Source: Vibrio sp. LaRot3
GTDB taxonomy: Bacteria; Pseudomonadota; Gammaproteobacteria; Enterobacterales; Vibrionaceae
Length of the DNA stretch: 64,000 nucleotides
Reading direction: 5' to 3'
Assembly: GCF_027587025.1 (NCBI RefSeq)
Contig: NZ_JAPPTI010000011.1
Location: forward strand, 1-64,000
Each line of letters starts with the position of its first letter. The first letter of the stretch is position 1. The notes under the pieces are model-generated. The model had not been told where the DNA came from, did not search any database, and saw only the letters and a program-made list of their open reading frames with translations. This document shows positions 45,431-55,730 of this stretch, piece after piece. The translations under genes and the position numbers were made by a program.

Positions 45431-47445
45431 TCTTTCTTAAACATCGCTCTTAGGTTGGCAATATGTGCCTGCCCTTTTGCCATGCGCTCTTCTTGAGTAA
45501 CCGGCTTTTTAGTCGCCTCCCATTCCACATCGTCAAAAGGAAGCTCATCCAAAAAGCGACTTTGTGTTGGTTTAATTAACTCACCAAACTGGCGACGTTC
45601 ACGACACATCGTAAAGGTCAGTTCTTTCTGAGCGCGGGTAATGCCCACATACATAAGACGTCGCTCTTCTTCGACATTCTCTTCATCAATACTGGTTTGG
45701 TGAGGAAGGATGCCTTCTTCAGTACCAATCAAATAGACATAAGGGAACTCTAGACCTTTTGAGGCGTGTAGCGTCATTAACTGTACTGCATCGCTGTCAT
45801 CATCTTCTTCACCGCGCTCCATCATGTCACGCAGTGTCAAACGCTGAACCACTTCTTTAAGCGTTTTCTCTTCTTGGTCATAGTTGTCACCTTCGAGGTC
45901 GGCGACAATCCAAGAGTACAGGTCAGACACGTTCTTCATGCGCATTTCAGCGGCTTTCGGGCTTGAAGAAGTTTCGTATAACCAATCTTCGTAATTGATA
46001 TCACGCACCAATGAACGTACCGCTTCAACGGTATCACCACGCTCCGCTTGATCGGCAATCTTCACCAGCCAAGCAGTAAAACGACGTAGGTTTTCTAAAC
46101 CTCGACCAGAAAGATGCTGCTCAAGCCCCATCTCAAAACTGGCTTCAAACAAACTTTTACCACGCATATTGGCGTAACTGCCTAGCTTCTCTAGCGTCAC
46201 AGGACCAATTTCGCGCTTTGGCGTGTTCACAATACGGATGAAAGCGTTGTCATCATCCGGGTTCACCAGCACTTTGAGGTAAGCCATGATGTCTTTGATT
46301 TCTGCTCGCGCGAAGAAAGACGTACCGCCTGAGAGTTTGTATGGCACTCGGTTTTGCATCAGAGATTTTTCAATCAAGCGCGATTGATGATTACCACGAT
46401 ACAAAATGGCGTAATCACGATACTCGGTTCGATTTAAAAACTTATGGGCAATGATTTCACCGGTGACACGCTCTGCTTCATGCTCTTCGTTTTTCGCTAA
46501 CAATACCTTTAGCTTTTCGCCGTCTGGTAACTCAGAGAACAGAGACTTTTCATACACGTGCGGGTTATTGGCAATCAAAATGTTAGCACTGCGCAAGATG
46601 CGGTTGGTCGAGCGGTAATTCTGCTCAAGCTTAATCAGCTTAAGATTTGGATAGTCTTCACCAAGCAACACCAAGTTTTGCGGCTTAGCACCACGCCATG
46701 AATAGATAGACTGATCGTCATCGCCTACTACGGTCAAGCGCGCTCGCTCACCAACGATGAGTCTCACCAACTCATATTGGCTGGTGTTGGTATCTTGATA
46801 TTCATCCACCAGCAAGTAGCGAATGCGGTTTTGCCAGCGCTGACGAACCTCTTCGTTGGTTCTGAGTAACCAAACAGGTAGTGCAATCAAATCATCAAAA
46901 TCGAGTGCGTTATATGCCTTCATCTGCTTTTGGTACATTTCAAAGCAGAAAGCAAACAGCTGTTGCTGCTCACCCTTCGCGCGCGCTTTGGCTTGCTCAG
47001 GTGTCAGCATGTCGTTTTTCCAGTTTGAAATGGTACTTAACAGGCTACGCAGTAGGTCTTTGTCCCCATCGATCTGCTTTTCGGTCAGCTCTTTCAGCAG
47101 CGCCATTTGGTCTTGGTCATCAAACAGAGAGAAGCCGGCTTTCAAACCTAGATGTTTGTACTCTCGCTTAAGAATGGTCAAACCTAAGGTATGAAAAGTA
47201 GAGACCATCAACCCTTTCGCTTCTTGCTTACCCAATGTTTGGCCGACACGCTCTTTCATTTCACGCGCCGCTTTATTAGTAAAGGTTACCGCCGCGATGT
47301 TGCGCGCCTTATAGCCACACTGCTGAACCAAGTACGCAATCTTATTGGTAATAACGCGCGTTTTACCTGACCCTGCGCCAGCTAGTACTAGGCATGGGCC
47401 CGATACATACTTAACCGCTTGGTCTTGTCCGGGATTCAGCTTCAT
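45427..47445 (-). CDS. rep: ATP-dependent DNA helicase Rep
   Basis: A 672-residue superfamily 1 3'-to-5' helicase (E. coli Rep 673) that works at the replication fork, clearing proteins ahead of DnaB. Walker [12 protein letters not shown] (about 20-30), VDEYQDTN (near 213-220), [26 protein letters not shown] and [11 protein letters not shown]. The start [25 protein letters not shown] matches the E. coli protein. It differs from UvrD (15266-17437) by lacking the C-terminal Tudor-like region. It converges on the FlaG-like gene with overlapping stop codons. Confidence 0.95.
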   Translation of the reverse strand: MKLNPGQDQAVKYVSGPCLVLAGAGSGKTRVITNKIAYLVQQCGYKARNIAAVTFTNKAAREMKERVGQTLGKQEAKGLMVSTFHTLGLTILKREYKHLGLKAGFSLFDDQDQMALLKELTEKQIDGDKDLLRSLLSTISNWKNDMLTPEQAKARAKGEQQQLFAFCFEMYQKQMKAYNALDFDDLIALPVWLLRTNEEVRQRWQNRIRYLLVDEYQDTNTSQYELVRLIVGERARLTVVGDDDQSIYSWRGAKPQNLVLLGEDYPNLKLIKLEQNYRSTNRILRSANILIANNPHVYEKSLFSELPDGEKLKVLLAKNEEHEAERVTGEIIAHKFLNRTEYRDYAILYRGNHQSRLIEKSLMQNRVPYKLSGGTSFFARAEIKDIMAYLKVLVNPDDDNAFIRIVNTPKREIGPVTLEKLGSYANMRGKSLFEASFEMGLEQHLSGRGLENLRRFTAWLVKIADQAERGDTVEAVRSLVRDINYEDWLYETSSSPKAAEMRMKNVSDLYSWIVADLEGDNYDQEEKTLKEVVQRLTLRDMMERGEEDDDSDAVQLMTLHASKGLEFPYVYLIGTEEGILPHQTSIDEENVEEERRLMYVGITRAQKELTFTMCRERRQFGELIKPTQSRFLDELPFDDVEWEATKKPVTQEERMAKGQAHIANLRAMFKKD

Positions 47446-47623
47446 GGTGTTCTCATTGGGTAAAAATAATGGCGCTTATAATAATGGCGCAATAGTTCAA
47501 TTGCTATTATTAATACATCGCCCTTTTGAGCCATATCATCAGGCAAAAATAGAGTAATTACTCAACTAAATTTACTGATATTTGCACAATTTTTATTGCA
47601 CTACTGGGCAGTAATTGATCTAT

Positions 47624-47645
47624 AATGAATGAACGTTCATTCATT
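47624..47645. promoter_or_regulatory. Operator palindrome upstream of the TetR regulator
   Basis: A perfect 22-bp palindrome with 11-bp arms (AATGAATGAAC and complement) centred 25 bp before the TetR start codon. Such sites with TGAATGAAC arms are typical AcrR/TetR operators. It should mediate autorepression and control of the efflux genes downstream. It overlaps a possible -10 (TATAAT, 47621-47626). Confidence 0.85.
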
Positions 47646-47659
47646 GGTGGTTTCATATA

Positions 47660-48241
47660 ATGGCCAACAACACTAACGTAGATAAGCAACAGCAGATACT
47701 CGATGCCGCAGAAAAGCTAATTGCAGAGACAGGCTTTCATGGACTGTCGATGCATAAAGTAGCGAAAGAAGCTGGCGTTGCAGCGGGTACCATCTACTGT
47801 TACTTCTCCGACAAAGAAGATTTACTCAATGAGGTGCGTTTGCGCGTCGCTCAACGAATCGCTACCGCAGTTCAGGCAGACGTTGATGATTCTGAACCAT
47901 TAAAAGTGCGCTATCGTACTATGTGGTTGAACATTTGGAACTTAGCGGCGTCAAACATCAATGCATTGAGTAACCGGGTTCAATACGAATCGCTTCCTTG
48001 TTCTTCTGAGAAATCAATCCGACTATTAGAAAAGAAGATGTTCTTTAAGGTAGACCGATTATTTGAAGAAGGCAAAGAGCAAGGCGTATTTAAACCTCTA
48101 GCTAACGAAGTACTATCGGGGCTAACTTTTGAAGCTTGTGTTGCGCTTGCTCGAAAACACGCTTTGGGATTTTACCACCTTGACGACGAAGCGCTTGAAG
48201 CGGCTATCGACGCAAGCTGGGATGCAATAATTAATCACTAA
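47660..48241 (+). CDS. vexR: TetR-family repressor of the RND efflux operon
   Basis: A 193-residue regulator. N-terminal helix-turn-helix about 10-57 (ILDAAEKLIAETGFHGLSMHKVAKEAGVAAGTIYCYF, seen across residues 13-49, a near-consensus TetR/AcrR motif); the C-terminal domain should bind efflux substrates. It is the first gene before a membrane fusion protein and an RND pump, with 18 bp to the next start, so it is co-transcribed. The perfect operator palindrome upstream indicates autoregulation. Symbol from the matching gene order in V. cholerae (vexR-vexA-vexB near ilvC). Confidence 0.87.
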   Translation: MANNTNVDKQQQILDAAEKLIAETGFHGLSMHKVAKEAGVAAGTIYCYFSDKEDLLNEVRLRVAQRIATAVQADVDDSEPLKVRYRTMWLNIWNLAASNINALSNRVQYESLPCSSEKSIRLLEKKMFFKVDRLFEEGKEQGVFKPLANEVLSGLTFEACVALARKHALGFYHLDDEALEAAIDASWDAIINH

Positions 48242-48259
48242 CTTGGAGTTCTGATTAGA

Positions 48260-49366
48260 ATGAAAAAGTGGACTTTCTTTATGATTGTAATCGCCGTACT
48301 ACTGTTTGGTAGTGTGATTGGTTTCAATCTATTTAAGCAACAAAAAATTGCCGAGTATATGGCAAACCTACCAGAACCTGAGTTTCCGGTTACGGTCACT
48401 GAAGTACAGGCAACGGACTGGGTGCCAGTGATTGAAGCGATCGGCTTCATTGAACCAAACCAAGGCGTAACAGTAGCGAACGAAACCAGTGGTGTGATTG
48501 ACGTAATCAGCTTTGAGTCAGGTACTCAAGTTGAAGAAGGTCAGCCTCTTATCACTCTGGACTCTCAAGTTGAAAAAGCCAACCTAAAGAGTGCTCAAGC
48601 TAAGCTGCCTGCAGCAAAAGCGAAGTACAAGCGCTACCAAGGCCTATACAAAAAAGGCTCTATTTCAAAAGAAGCGTATGACGAAGCAGGTGCAAACTAC
48701 TTCTCACTACAAGCGGAAATTGAAAGCCTTAAAGCGTCTATCGACCGCCGTGAAATCAAAGCACCATTTGCAGGTGTTGTTGGTATTCGTAACGTTTACT
48801 TAGGTCAATACCTACAAGCGGGCAGCGATATTGTTCGTCTAGAAGATACGACGGTAATGCGCCTTCGCTTTACGGTTCCTCAGTCTGATATTTCTCGTAT
48901 CAAACTCGATCAACAAGTGGATATTTTCGTCGACGCATACCCAGAGAAAACATTCAAAGGCTCAATCTCTGCTATTGAACCAGCGGTTAACGTTCAAAGT
49001 GGTCTAATCCAAGTTCAAGCGGATATTCCAAACAGTGATGGCCAACTGCGTAGCGGTATGTTCGCACGCGCTAACATCATTCTTCCTAAGATCGAAAACC
49101 AAGTAGCACTTCAGCAAACAGCGATTACTTATACGCTTTACGGTGACAGTGTGTACATCGTAACTGAAGAAGAAGGCGCTAAACGCGTTAAGCAGCATGT
49201 GATTAAAGTGGGTGAGCGTGCCGCAGATGTTGCTCACGTACTTGAAGGTGTGAAACCGGGTGATGTGGTCGTAACGTCTGGTCAGGTTCGTCTAAGCAAC
49301 CATGCGAAAGTTCGCATCGTAGAAAGTGATGCAACTACCCCACCTGCTGAAACACCAATGCTGTAA
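48260..49366 (+). CDS. vexA: RND efflux membrane fusion protein
   Basis: A 368-residue periplasmic adaptor of the HlyD/AcrA family. An N-terminal membrane anchor (about 5-22) without lipobox, then lipoyl half-motifs (GVIDVISFESGTQVEEGQPLI and APFAGVVGIRNVYLGQYLQAG) flanking a helical hairpin (LKSAQAKLPAAKAKYKRYQG region), then beta-barrel and membrane-proximal domains. It links the RND pump to an outer-membrane channel; no channel gene is present here, so a TolC encoded elsewhere is likely. Confidence 0.9.
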   Translation: MKKWTFFMIVIAVLLFGSVIGFNLFKQQKIAEYMANLPEPEFPVTVTEVQATDWVPVIEAIGFIEPNQGVTVANETSGVIDVISFESGTQVEEGQPLITLDSQVEKANLKSAQAKLPAAKAKYKRYQGLYKKGSISKEAYDEAGANYFSLQAEIESLKASIDRREIKAPFAGVVGIRNVYLGQYLQAGSDIVRLEDTTVMRLRFTVPQSDISRIKLDQQVDIFVDAYPEKTFKGSISAIEPAVNVQSGLIQVQADIPNSDGQLRSGMFARANIILPKIENQVALQQTAITYTLYGDSVYIVTEEEGAKRVKQHVIKVGERAADVAHVLEGVKPGDVVVTSGQVRLSNHAKVRIVESDATTPPAETPML

Positions 49367-49377
49367 TTGGAGGAATC

Positions 49378-52300
49378 ATGCGCTTTACTGATGTTTTTAT
49401 TAAACGTCCAGTTCTGGCGATTTCGATCAGCTTCTTGATAGCTCTGCTTGGTTTCCAAGCCATCTTCAAGATGCAGGTGCGTGAATACCCAGAAATGACA
49501 AACACGGTAATTACCGTGTCTACTGGCTACTATGGTGCCAGTGCCGACCTTATCCAAGGCTTTATTACTCAGCCTTTAGAACAAGCGGTCGCGCAGGCCG
49601 ATAACATCGACTACATGACGTCTTCGTCTGTATTGGGCACGTCTACGATCACCGTAAACATGAAGCTCAATACGGACCCGAATGCGGCATTGGCTGATGT
49701 ATTGGCAAAGACTAACTCGGTTCGTTCTCAACTTCCAAAAGAAGCAGAAGATCCAACGGTAACCATGTCGACCGGTTCAACAACCGCGGTACTTTACATC
49801 GGTTTCACTAGTGAAGAGTTATCTTCAAGCCAGATCACTGACTACCTTGAACGTGTAATCAACCCTCAGCTATTCACCGTAAGCGGTGTCTCTAAGGTTG
49901 ACCTATACGGCGGTATGAAATACGCACTTCGCGTATGGCTAGACCCAGCCAAGATGGCTGCACTTAACCTAACCGCTTCTGATGTTATGGGCGTGCTCAA
50001 TGCCAACAACTATCAGTCAGCAACAGGTCAAGCTATTGGTGAGATGGTGCTATACAACGGCAGTGCTGACACCCAAGTTTCTAACACTGAAGAGCTTGAA
50101 GCTTTAGTCGTTAAAACAGATGAAGGTGAAGTCATTCGTCTAGGCGACATCGCCAAGGTAACGCTAGAGAAAAGCCACGACGTCTACCGTGCAAGTGCTA
50201 ACGGTCAAGAAGCAGTGGTTGCTGCAATCAACGCAGCGCCGAGTGCTAACCCAATCAACATCGCAGCAGATGTACTTGAACTACTTCCACAATTGGAACG
50301 TAACCTACCAAGTAACATCAGCATGAACGTGATGTACGACTCAACGGTCGCGATCAACGAATCTATCCAAGAAGTAATTAAAACAATCTTGGAAGCAGCA
50401 CTGATTGTACTGGTGGTGATTACGCTATTCCTCGGTTCTTTCCGTGCGGTATTGATCCCGATTGTCACTATTCCACTGTCGCTCATTGGTGTGGCAATGG
50501 TAATGCAATCTATCGGCTTCTCATGGAACTTGATGACACTACTGGCGATGGTACTTGCTATCGGTCTGGTGGTGGATGACGCGATCGTTGTACTCGAAAA
50601 CGTCGACCGTCATATCAAGCTAGGTGAGTCTCCATTTAGAGCAGCCATCATTGGTACGCGCGAGATTGCGGTTCCTGTAATCGCGATGACTCTGACGCTA
50701 GGTGCGGTATATGCGCCAATCGCAATGATGGGTGGTATCACCGGCTCGCTATTTAAAGAGTTTGCTTTAACCCTTGCCGGCTCGGTATTTGTTTCCGGTA
50801 TTGTGGCACTGACTCTATCACCTATGATGTGTTCAAAAATGCTTAAGGCGAATGAAGAGCCAAGCAAATTTGAACAAAAAGTGCATTCCGTTTTAGACAG
50901 CATGACAAACCGCTATGCCGGTATGTTGAAAGCGGTAATGGACCATCGTCCAGTGGTTTTAGCGTTCGGTATCATCGTATTTGCCAGCCTGCCAATTCTG
51001 TTCAAGTTCATCCCAAGTGAACTTGCACCATCAGAAGATAAAGGCGCGGTCATGTTGATGGGTACAGGCCCATCGAATGCGAACTTAGATTACCTACAAA
51101 ACACCATGAACCACGTAAACCAAATTCTGTCTGATCAGCCAGAAGTTGAGTTCGCGCAGGTGTTTACGGGTGTACCAAGCTCTAACCAAGCGTTTGGTAT
51201 TGCATCAATGGTACCTTGGAGTGAGCGTGAAGCGTCTCAATCTGAAGTAGCAAACCGTGTAGGCCAATTAGTGGGTGACGTACCAGGAATGGCAGTAACT
51301 GCATTCCAGATGCCTGAACTTCCGGGTGCGGGTTCTGGTCTACCAATCCAGTTCGTTATCACTACGCCTAACAGCTTTGAAAGCCTATTCACTATCGCGA
51401 CAGAAGTTCTGACCGAAGTGAAAAACAGCCCGATGTTCGTCTACTCTGACTTGGATCTAAACTACGATTCAGCGACGATGAAAATCAACATCGACAAAGA
51501 CAAAGCAGGTGCATACGGCGTAACCATGCAAGACATCGGTATCACTCTAGGTACTATGATGGCGGATGGCTACGTAAACCGTATCGACTTAAACGGTCGT
51601 TCTTACGAGGTTATTCCTCAAGTAGAGCGTAAGTGGCGCCTAAACCCAGAATCGATGAAAAACTACTATGTGCGTGCCGCAGATGGTAATGCGATTCCTC
51701 TGGGTAGCTTGATCAGCATTGATGTTGTGGCTGAGCCTCGCTCACTACCACACTTCAACCAGCTAAACTCTGCAAGTGTGGGTGCGGTACCTGCGCCGGG
51801 CACTGCAATGGGTGATGCAATTACATGGTTTGAAGATATTGCTGCAAGCAAACTTCCAGCAGGTTACAACCACGACTACATGGGTGAAGCTCGTCAATAC
51901 GTAACAGAAGGTAGCGCACTATACGCCACCTTTGGTTTGGCACTGGCGATCATCTTCTTGGTTCTAGCGATTCAATTCGAATCTCTAAAAGACCCAATGG
52001 TTATCATGGTATCTGTACCGCTCGCAATCTGTGGTGCTTTGATTGCCCTCGCTTGGGGCGCAGCGACCATGAACATCTACTCGCAGGTTGGTCTGATTAC
52101 CCTCGTCGGTTTGATTACCAAACACGGTATCTTGATTTGTGAGGTTGCGAAAGAAGAGCAGCTACACCATAAGAAGAGCCGTATCGATGCAGTGATGGAA
52201 GCGGCGAAAGTACGTCTGCGCCCTATCCTAATGACAACTGCCGCGATGATTGCGGGTCTTATCCCACTGATGTACGCAACAGGTGCAGGTGCCGCTCAGC

Positions 52301-52503
52301 GCTTCAGTATCGGTATTGTTATCGTTGCTGGTCTAGCGATTGGTACTCTGTTTACCCTATTCGTACTACCAGTGATCTACAGCTACCTAGCAGAGAAACA
52401 TAAACCTCTGCCAGTATTTGTAGAGGACAAAGATCTGGAAAAGCTAGCGCGAGTTGACGAAGCGAAAGCGGCTTGTCGCGAACTCGCGAAAAACAACCAA
52501 TAA
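49378..52503 (+). CDS. vexB: RND efflux pump permease
   Basis: A 1041-residue inner-membrane pump of the hydrophobe/amphiphile efflux family with the usual 12-segment layout and two large periplasmic loops. Proton-relay residues are visible in GLVVDDAIVVLENVDRH (two adjacent Asp, about 398-399) and the partner Lys region lies in the second half. GSFRAVLIPIVTIPLSLIGV and the repeated half in ALAIIFLVLAIQFESLKDPMVIM are typical. It exports drugs, bile salts and detergents in V. cholerae VexAB; the same role is inferred. It begins 11 bp after vexA and ends before a strong terminator. Confidence 0.92.
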   Translation: MRFTDVFIKRPVLAISISFLIALLGFQAIFKMQVREYPEMTNTVITVSTGYYGASADLIQGFITQPLEQAVAQADNIDYMTSSSVLGTSTITVNMKLNTDPNAALADVLAKTNSVRSQLPKEAEDPTVTMSTGSTTAVLYIGFTSEELSSSQITDYLERVINPQLFTVSGVSKVDLYGGMKYALRVWLDPAKMAALNLTASDVMGVLNANNYQSATGQAIGEMVLYNGSADTQVSNTEELEALVVKTDEGEVIRLGDIAKVTLEKSHDVYRASANGQEAVVAAINAAPSANPINIAADVLELLPQLERNLPSNISMNVMYDSTVAINESIQEVIKTILEAALIVLVVITLFLGSFRAVLIPIVTIPLSLIGVAMVMQSIGFSWNLMTLLAMVLAIGLVVDDAIVVLENVDRHIKLGESPFRAAIIGTREIAVPVIAMTLTLGAVYAPIAMMGGITGSLFKEFALTLAGSVFVSGIVALTLSPMMCSKMLKANEEPSKFEQKVHSVLDSMTNRYAGMLKAVMDHRPVVLAFGIIVFASLPILFKFIPSELAPSEDKGAVMLMGTGPSNANLDYLQNTMNHVNQILSDQPEVEFAQVFTGVPSSNQAFGIASMVPWSEREASQSEVANRVGQLVGDVPGMAVTAFQMPELPGAGSGLPIQFVITTPNSFESLFTIATEVLTEVKNSPMFVYSDLDLNYDSATMKINIDKDKAGAYGVTMQDIGITLGTMMADGYVNRIDLNGRSYEVIPQVERKWRLNPESMKNYYVRAADGNAIPLGSLISIDVVAEPRSLPHFNQLNSASVGAVPAPGTAMGDAITWFEDIAASKLPAGYNHDYMGEARQYVTEGSALYATFGLALAIIFLVLAIQFESLKDPMVIMVSVPLAICGALIALAWGAATMNIYSQVGLITLVGLITKHGILICEVAKEEQLHHKKSRIDAVMEAAKVRLRPILMTTAAMIAGLIPLMYATGAGAAQRFSIGIVIVAGLAIGTLFTLFVLPVIYSYLAEKHKPLPVFVEDKDLEKLARVDEAKAACRELAKNNQ

Positions 52504-52517
52504 GTTGTTAAGTCGCT

Positions 52518-52541
52518 AAAGGCCACCTCGGTGGCCTTTTT
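52518..52541 (+). terminator. Terminator of the vexRAB operon
   Basis: A 10-bp perfect stem (52518-52527 with 52530-52539) and T-run, 15 bp after the stop codon. Confidence 0.92.
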
Positions 52542-52640
52542 TATACCTCACAACTTGAATCGCTTTTTTACTCTCTAATGGGCGACTTTCTAGATTGAAT
52601 TACTTAAAATGTCGTCAACGATACAGGAGTGATAACCACT

Positions 52641-52892
52641 ATGTTTGATCCAAAAAAATTAGAGCAGATCGCTAAACAGATTCATGATTCAATGCCTCAG
52701 CCAGTGAAAGACTTAGGTTCAGACGTTGACCAAAAAGTTCGCCAAGTAATCCAAGGCCAACTCAACAAGCTTGACGTTGTAAGCCGCGAAGAGTTTGACG
52801 TACAAACTCAAGTGCTGCTGCGCACTCGTCAAAAGCTCACTGAAATGGAAAAGAAACTGGCTGACCTAGAAGAAAAACTAGCAGACAAGTAA
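52641..52892 (+). CDS. ubiK: Ubiquinone biosynthesis accessory factor UbiK (YqiC)
   Basis: An 83-residue protein: [20 protein letters not shown] start and a C-terminal coiled coil ([19 protein letters not shown]), as in E. coli YqiC/UbiK. It binds UbiJ in the soluble ubiquinone-making complex and lipids, forming trimers through the coiled coil. The start at 52641 matches the family; AGGAG lies 11 bases upstream. A near-perfect terminator (52921-52947) follows. Confidence 0.88.
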   Translation: MFDPKKLEQIAKQIHDSMPQPVKDLGSDVDQKVRQVIQGQLNKLDVVSREEFDVQTQVLLRTRQKLTEMEKKLADLEEKLADK

Positions 52893-52920
52893 TCCAATAC
52901 GTTCAATGAACACAAAAGAA

Positions 52921-52953
52921 AAGGGCTTGGTCAGTGACCAAGCCCTTTGTTTT
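52921..52953 (+). terminator. Terminator of ubiK
   Basis: 13-bp perfect arms (52921-52933 with 52935-52947) around a single base, so the effective loop is larger, then GTTTTT. Confidence 0.85.
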
Positions 52954-53040
52954 TAGATGTTGTGTTTTTTGTATTTATCACCCCAGTCTGCCTGGAGTTC
53001 TTACTGCTTTGCTATTTGTTTGCAATTACGCAGTACTAAG

Positions 53041-53108
53041 GTTTTATTTCTAGGTGAAGGCGCGCAGTTTGCAATCGCAAATGAGCACCTTCGACAACGA
53101 AATAAAAC
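53041..53108. repeat. Long palindromic element between ubiK and ilvC
   Basis: Nested inverted repeats form one long hairpin of 68 bp: outer 10-bp perfect arms GTTTTATTTC (53041-53050) and GAAATAAAAC (53099-53108), middle AGGTG/CACCT (53052-53056 with 53086-53090), inner TTTGC/GCAAA (53068-53072 with 53077-53081). It lies just past the ilvC stop. It could be an ilvC mRNA 3' structure or a mobile intergenic palindrome of the MITE/REP kind. No other copy is visible in this window. Confidence 0.6.
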
Positions 53109-53123
53109 ATTAAGGCAAGTAAT

Positions 53124-54608
53124 TTAGCCGCCCACCGCGATGTTCTTCATATCGGTCATGTAACCACGCAGCTCTTCACCGATGTATTCTACTGGGTGGT
53201 TACGAATCGCTTCATTTACCGCGATTAGCGTTGCGTTATCTACTTGGTTCGATGTCTCACCTAGGCCTTTACCGATAACATCCGTTGATACTGATGGCAT
53301 GAACTTCTCACGCAGTAGCGGTGTTGCTACGTTAGCGAATAGATAGTTACCGTATTCGGCTGTATCTGAAATTACTACGTTCATCTCGTATAGACGCTTA
53401 CGTGCAATAGTATTCGCGATTAGTGGCAGCTCGTGCAGTGATTCGTAGTAAGCCGACTCATCAATGATGCCTGATGCCGTCATTGCTTCGAATGCTAGCT
53501 CAACACCTGCGCGTACCATAGCAATCATTAGAATACCGTTATCAAAGTACTCTTGCTCTGAGATTTCTACATCCGTTGCTGGGTAGTTTTCGAATGCGGT
53601 TTCACCTGTCTCTGCACGCCAGCCTAGTAGGTTCGCATCATCATTTGCCCAGTCAGCCATCATAGTGCTAGAGAAATGACCTGTGATTACGTCATCCATG
53701 TGCTTGTTGTACAGCGGACGCATGAGATCTTTCAGTTCTTCTGACAGCTCAAATGCTTTGATTTTTGCTGGGTTTGATAGACGGTCCATCATGTGGGTGA
53801 TGCCACCAAATTTCAGTGCTTCTGTGATGGTTTCCCAACCGTATTGAAGCAGCTTACCTGCGTAGCCTGGGTCGATACCGTCAGCAATCATCTTCTCGTA
53901 ACATACGATAGAACCCGCTTGCAGCATGCCACATAGGATAGTTTGCTCACCCATTAGGTCAGATTTTACTTCCGCTACGAAAGATGACTCTAGACAGCCC
54001 GCGCGGTGACCACCCGTTGCTGCCGCCCATGCTTTAGCGATATCCCAACCTTCACCTTGTGGATCGTTCTCTGGGTGAACAGCGATAAGCGTTGGAACAC
54101 CAAAGCCACGTTTGTATTCTTCACGTACTTCTGTACCCGGACACTTAGGAGCAACCATCACTACCGTTAGGTCTTTACGGATTTGCATGCCCTCTTCAAC
54201 CACGTTGAAGCCGTGCGAGTAACCCAATGCAGCGCCTTGTTTCATTAGTGGCATTACTGTCTCAACAACGTTGGTGTGCTGTTTGTCTGGGGTAAGGTTT
54301 ACCACTAGATCTGCTTGAGGGATTAGCGTTTCGTAGCTACCTACTTCAAAACCGTTTTCTTGAGCATTCTTGAACGACTGACGCTTCTCGTCGATAGCCG
54401 CTTGACGTAGTGCATAAGATACATCTAGGCCAGAGTCACGCATGTTCAGGCCTTGGTTAAGACCTTGAGCACCACAACCGACAATCACCACTTTCTTACC
54501 TTTTAGGTAGTCTGCTTCTGTTGCAAACTCACTACGGTCCATAAAACGACAGCGACCTAGTTGGTCTAGCTGCTCACGCAAGTTTAATGTATTGAAATAG
54601 TTAGCCAT
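53124..54608 (-). CDS. ilvC: Ketol-acid reductoisomerase (class II, NADP+)
   Basis: A 494-residue enzyme of valine, isoleucine and leucine synthesis, converting acetolactate and acetohydroxybutyrate to dihydroxy acids with Mg2+ and NADPH. Rossmann motif [16 protein letters not shown] (about 36-51), then the long C-terminal helical region in two repeats typical of the long class II form (E. coli 491 residues). The acidic metal-binding block ([10 protein letters not shown], about 217-226) is present. It is divergent from its regulator gene ilvY. Confidence 0.96.
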   Translation of the reverse strand: MANYFNTLNLREQLDQLGRCRFMDRSEFATEADYLKGKKVVIVGCGAQGLNQGLNMRDSGLDVSYALRQAAIDEKRQSFKNAQENGFEVGSYETLIPQADLVVNLTPDKQHTNVVETVMPLMKQGAALGYSHGFNVVEEGMQIRKDLTVVMVAPKCPGTEVREEYKRGFGVPTLIAVHPENDPQGEGWDIAKAWAAATGGHRAGCLESSFVAEVKSDLMGEQTILCGMLQAGSIVCYEKMIADGIDPGYAGKLLQYGWETITEALKFGGITHMMDRLSNPAKIKAFELSEELKDLMRPLYNKHMDDVITGHFSSTMMADWANDDANLLGWRAETGETAFENYPATDVEISEQEYFDNGILMIAMVRAGVELAFEAMTASGIIDESAYYESLHELPLIANTIARKRLYEMNVVISDTAEYGNYLFANVATPLLREKFMPSVSTDVIGKGLGETSNQVDNATLIAVNEAIRNHPVEYIGEELRGYMTDMKNIAVGG

Positions 54609-54722
54609 TGCTGGGCGCTCCTTTAAGAATTATGTCCATTCGGTCAGTAGGTTTCACTACTGAATAACTCGATACTAATGCAGACATTAAATTGCTTAAA
54701 GTGATATATTCACAATTAGTTA

Positions 54723-54737
54723 TTGCAAAAAATGCAA
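54723..54737. promoter_or_regulatory. ilvY: Candidate IlvY operator
   Basis: TTGCAAAAAATGCAA is a 15-bp dyad (TTGCA/TGCAA arms) in the ilvC-ilvY gap, 41 bp before the ilvY start. LysR-type regulators bind T-N11-A dyads; IlvY activates ilvC when acetolactate or acetohydroxybutyrate is bound and represses itself. Confidence 0.6.
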
Positions 54738-54777
54738 CATAGAATTAATCATCGGCTATCTAAGGGACTGCCATTTA

Positions 54778-55668
54778 ATGAACATCAAATGTTTACAGCT
54801 CTTCATTCACTTGTGTGAAACCAAAAGCTTCGCCAAAACAGCTTCGGCCATGCACATCAGTCCTTCTGCCCTCAGTCGACAAATACAAAAGCTCGAAGCA
54901 GAAACAGGTCAAGCTTTGCTGCTACGCGACAACCGCAGCGTAGAGCTAACTCCATCAGGGAAAAAGCTGCTCCCAGTGGCTTTAAACATCCTCGGAGAAT
55001 GGCAAAATTATCACGCTCAATTTGCCGAGCTAGACCAAGAGCTTAAAGGCGAAATTCGCCTGTTTTGCTCAGTGACGGCCAGCTATAGCCATTTACCTGA
55101 GCTGCTGTCTGAGTTTAGGCTCCGTCACCCATTTATCGAGTTCAAACTATCAACAGGCGACCCAGCACAGGCTATCGATAAGGTATTGAATGATGAAGCG
55201 GACATCGCGATTTCAGCCATGCCAGACCAATTGCCATCACGTATTGAATTCGAGCCGATCAGTGAAATTCCACTCTCCGTCATTGCTCCTGCGGGTATCA
55301 GTAATTTCGCGCAGCATTTGCAGCAAGAGCAACCCGATTGGAGCCAAATCCCTTTTATTGTGCCGGAAGCAGGCACAGCAAGAGAGCGAGCGAATACTTG
55401 GTTTAAGACAATGAAAATCAAACCCAATATTTATGCTCAAGTGGCCGGCCATGAAGCCATTGTCAGTATGGTGGCACTCGGATGTGGAGTGGGTATTGCC
55501 CCTGATGTGGTGATCAACAACAGCCCAGTAAGAGATAAGATCGAAAGGCTTAAAGTCGCCTCTATTGCGCCATTTGAACTCGGCGTCTGCTGTAAGCGTT
55601 CTCAATTGGATAATCCTTTAGTGAAAGCACTATGGAAGGTTGCCCAAGAGAAGTACATTGCACTCTAG
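54778..55668 (+). CDS. ilvY: LysR-type activator of ilvC
   Basis: A 296-residue LysR-family regulator. N-terminal winged HTH: MNIKCLQLFIHLCETKSFAKTASAMHIS (about 1-28) followed by PSALSRQIQKLE; effector domain from about 90. It matches E. coli IlvY in length and start. Divergent from ilvC with 169 bp between the start codons, the standard arrangement. It senses the ilvC substrates. Confidence 0.92.
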   Translation: MNIKCLQLFIHLCETKSFAKTASAMHISPSALSRQIQKLEAETGQALLLRDNRSVELTPSGKKLLPVALNILGEWQNYHAQFAELDQELKGEIRLFCSVTASYSHLPELLSEFRLRHPFIEFKLSTGDPAQAIDKVLNDEADIAISAMPDQLPSRIEFEPISEIPLSVIAPAGISNFAQHLQQEQPDWSQIPFIVPEAGTARERANTWFKTMKIKPNIYAQVAGHEAIVSMVALGCGVGIAPDVVINNSPVRDKIERLKVASIAPFELGVCCKRSQLDNPLVKALWKVAQEKYIAL

Positions 55669-55689
55669 ATGTTCTAGCCTAAATACAAC

Positions 55690-55713
55690 AAAGCCACGCA
55701 AATGCGTGGCTTT
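55690..55713. terminator. Bidirectional terminator between ilvY and hemN
   Basis: A 10-bp perfect stem (AAAGCCACGC / GCGTGGCTTT) with a 4-nt AAAT loop between convergent genes. Confidence 0.92.
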
Positions 55714-55730
55714 CTATTATTAGTGACAAG

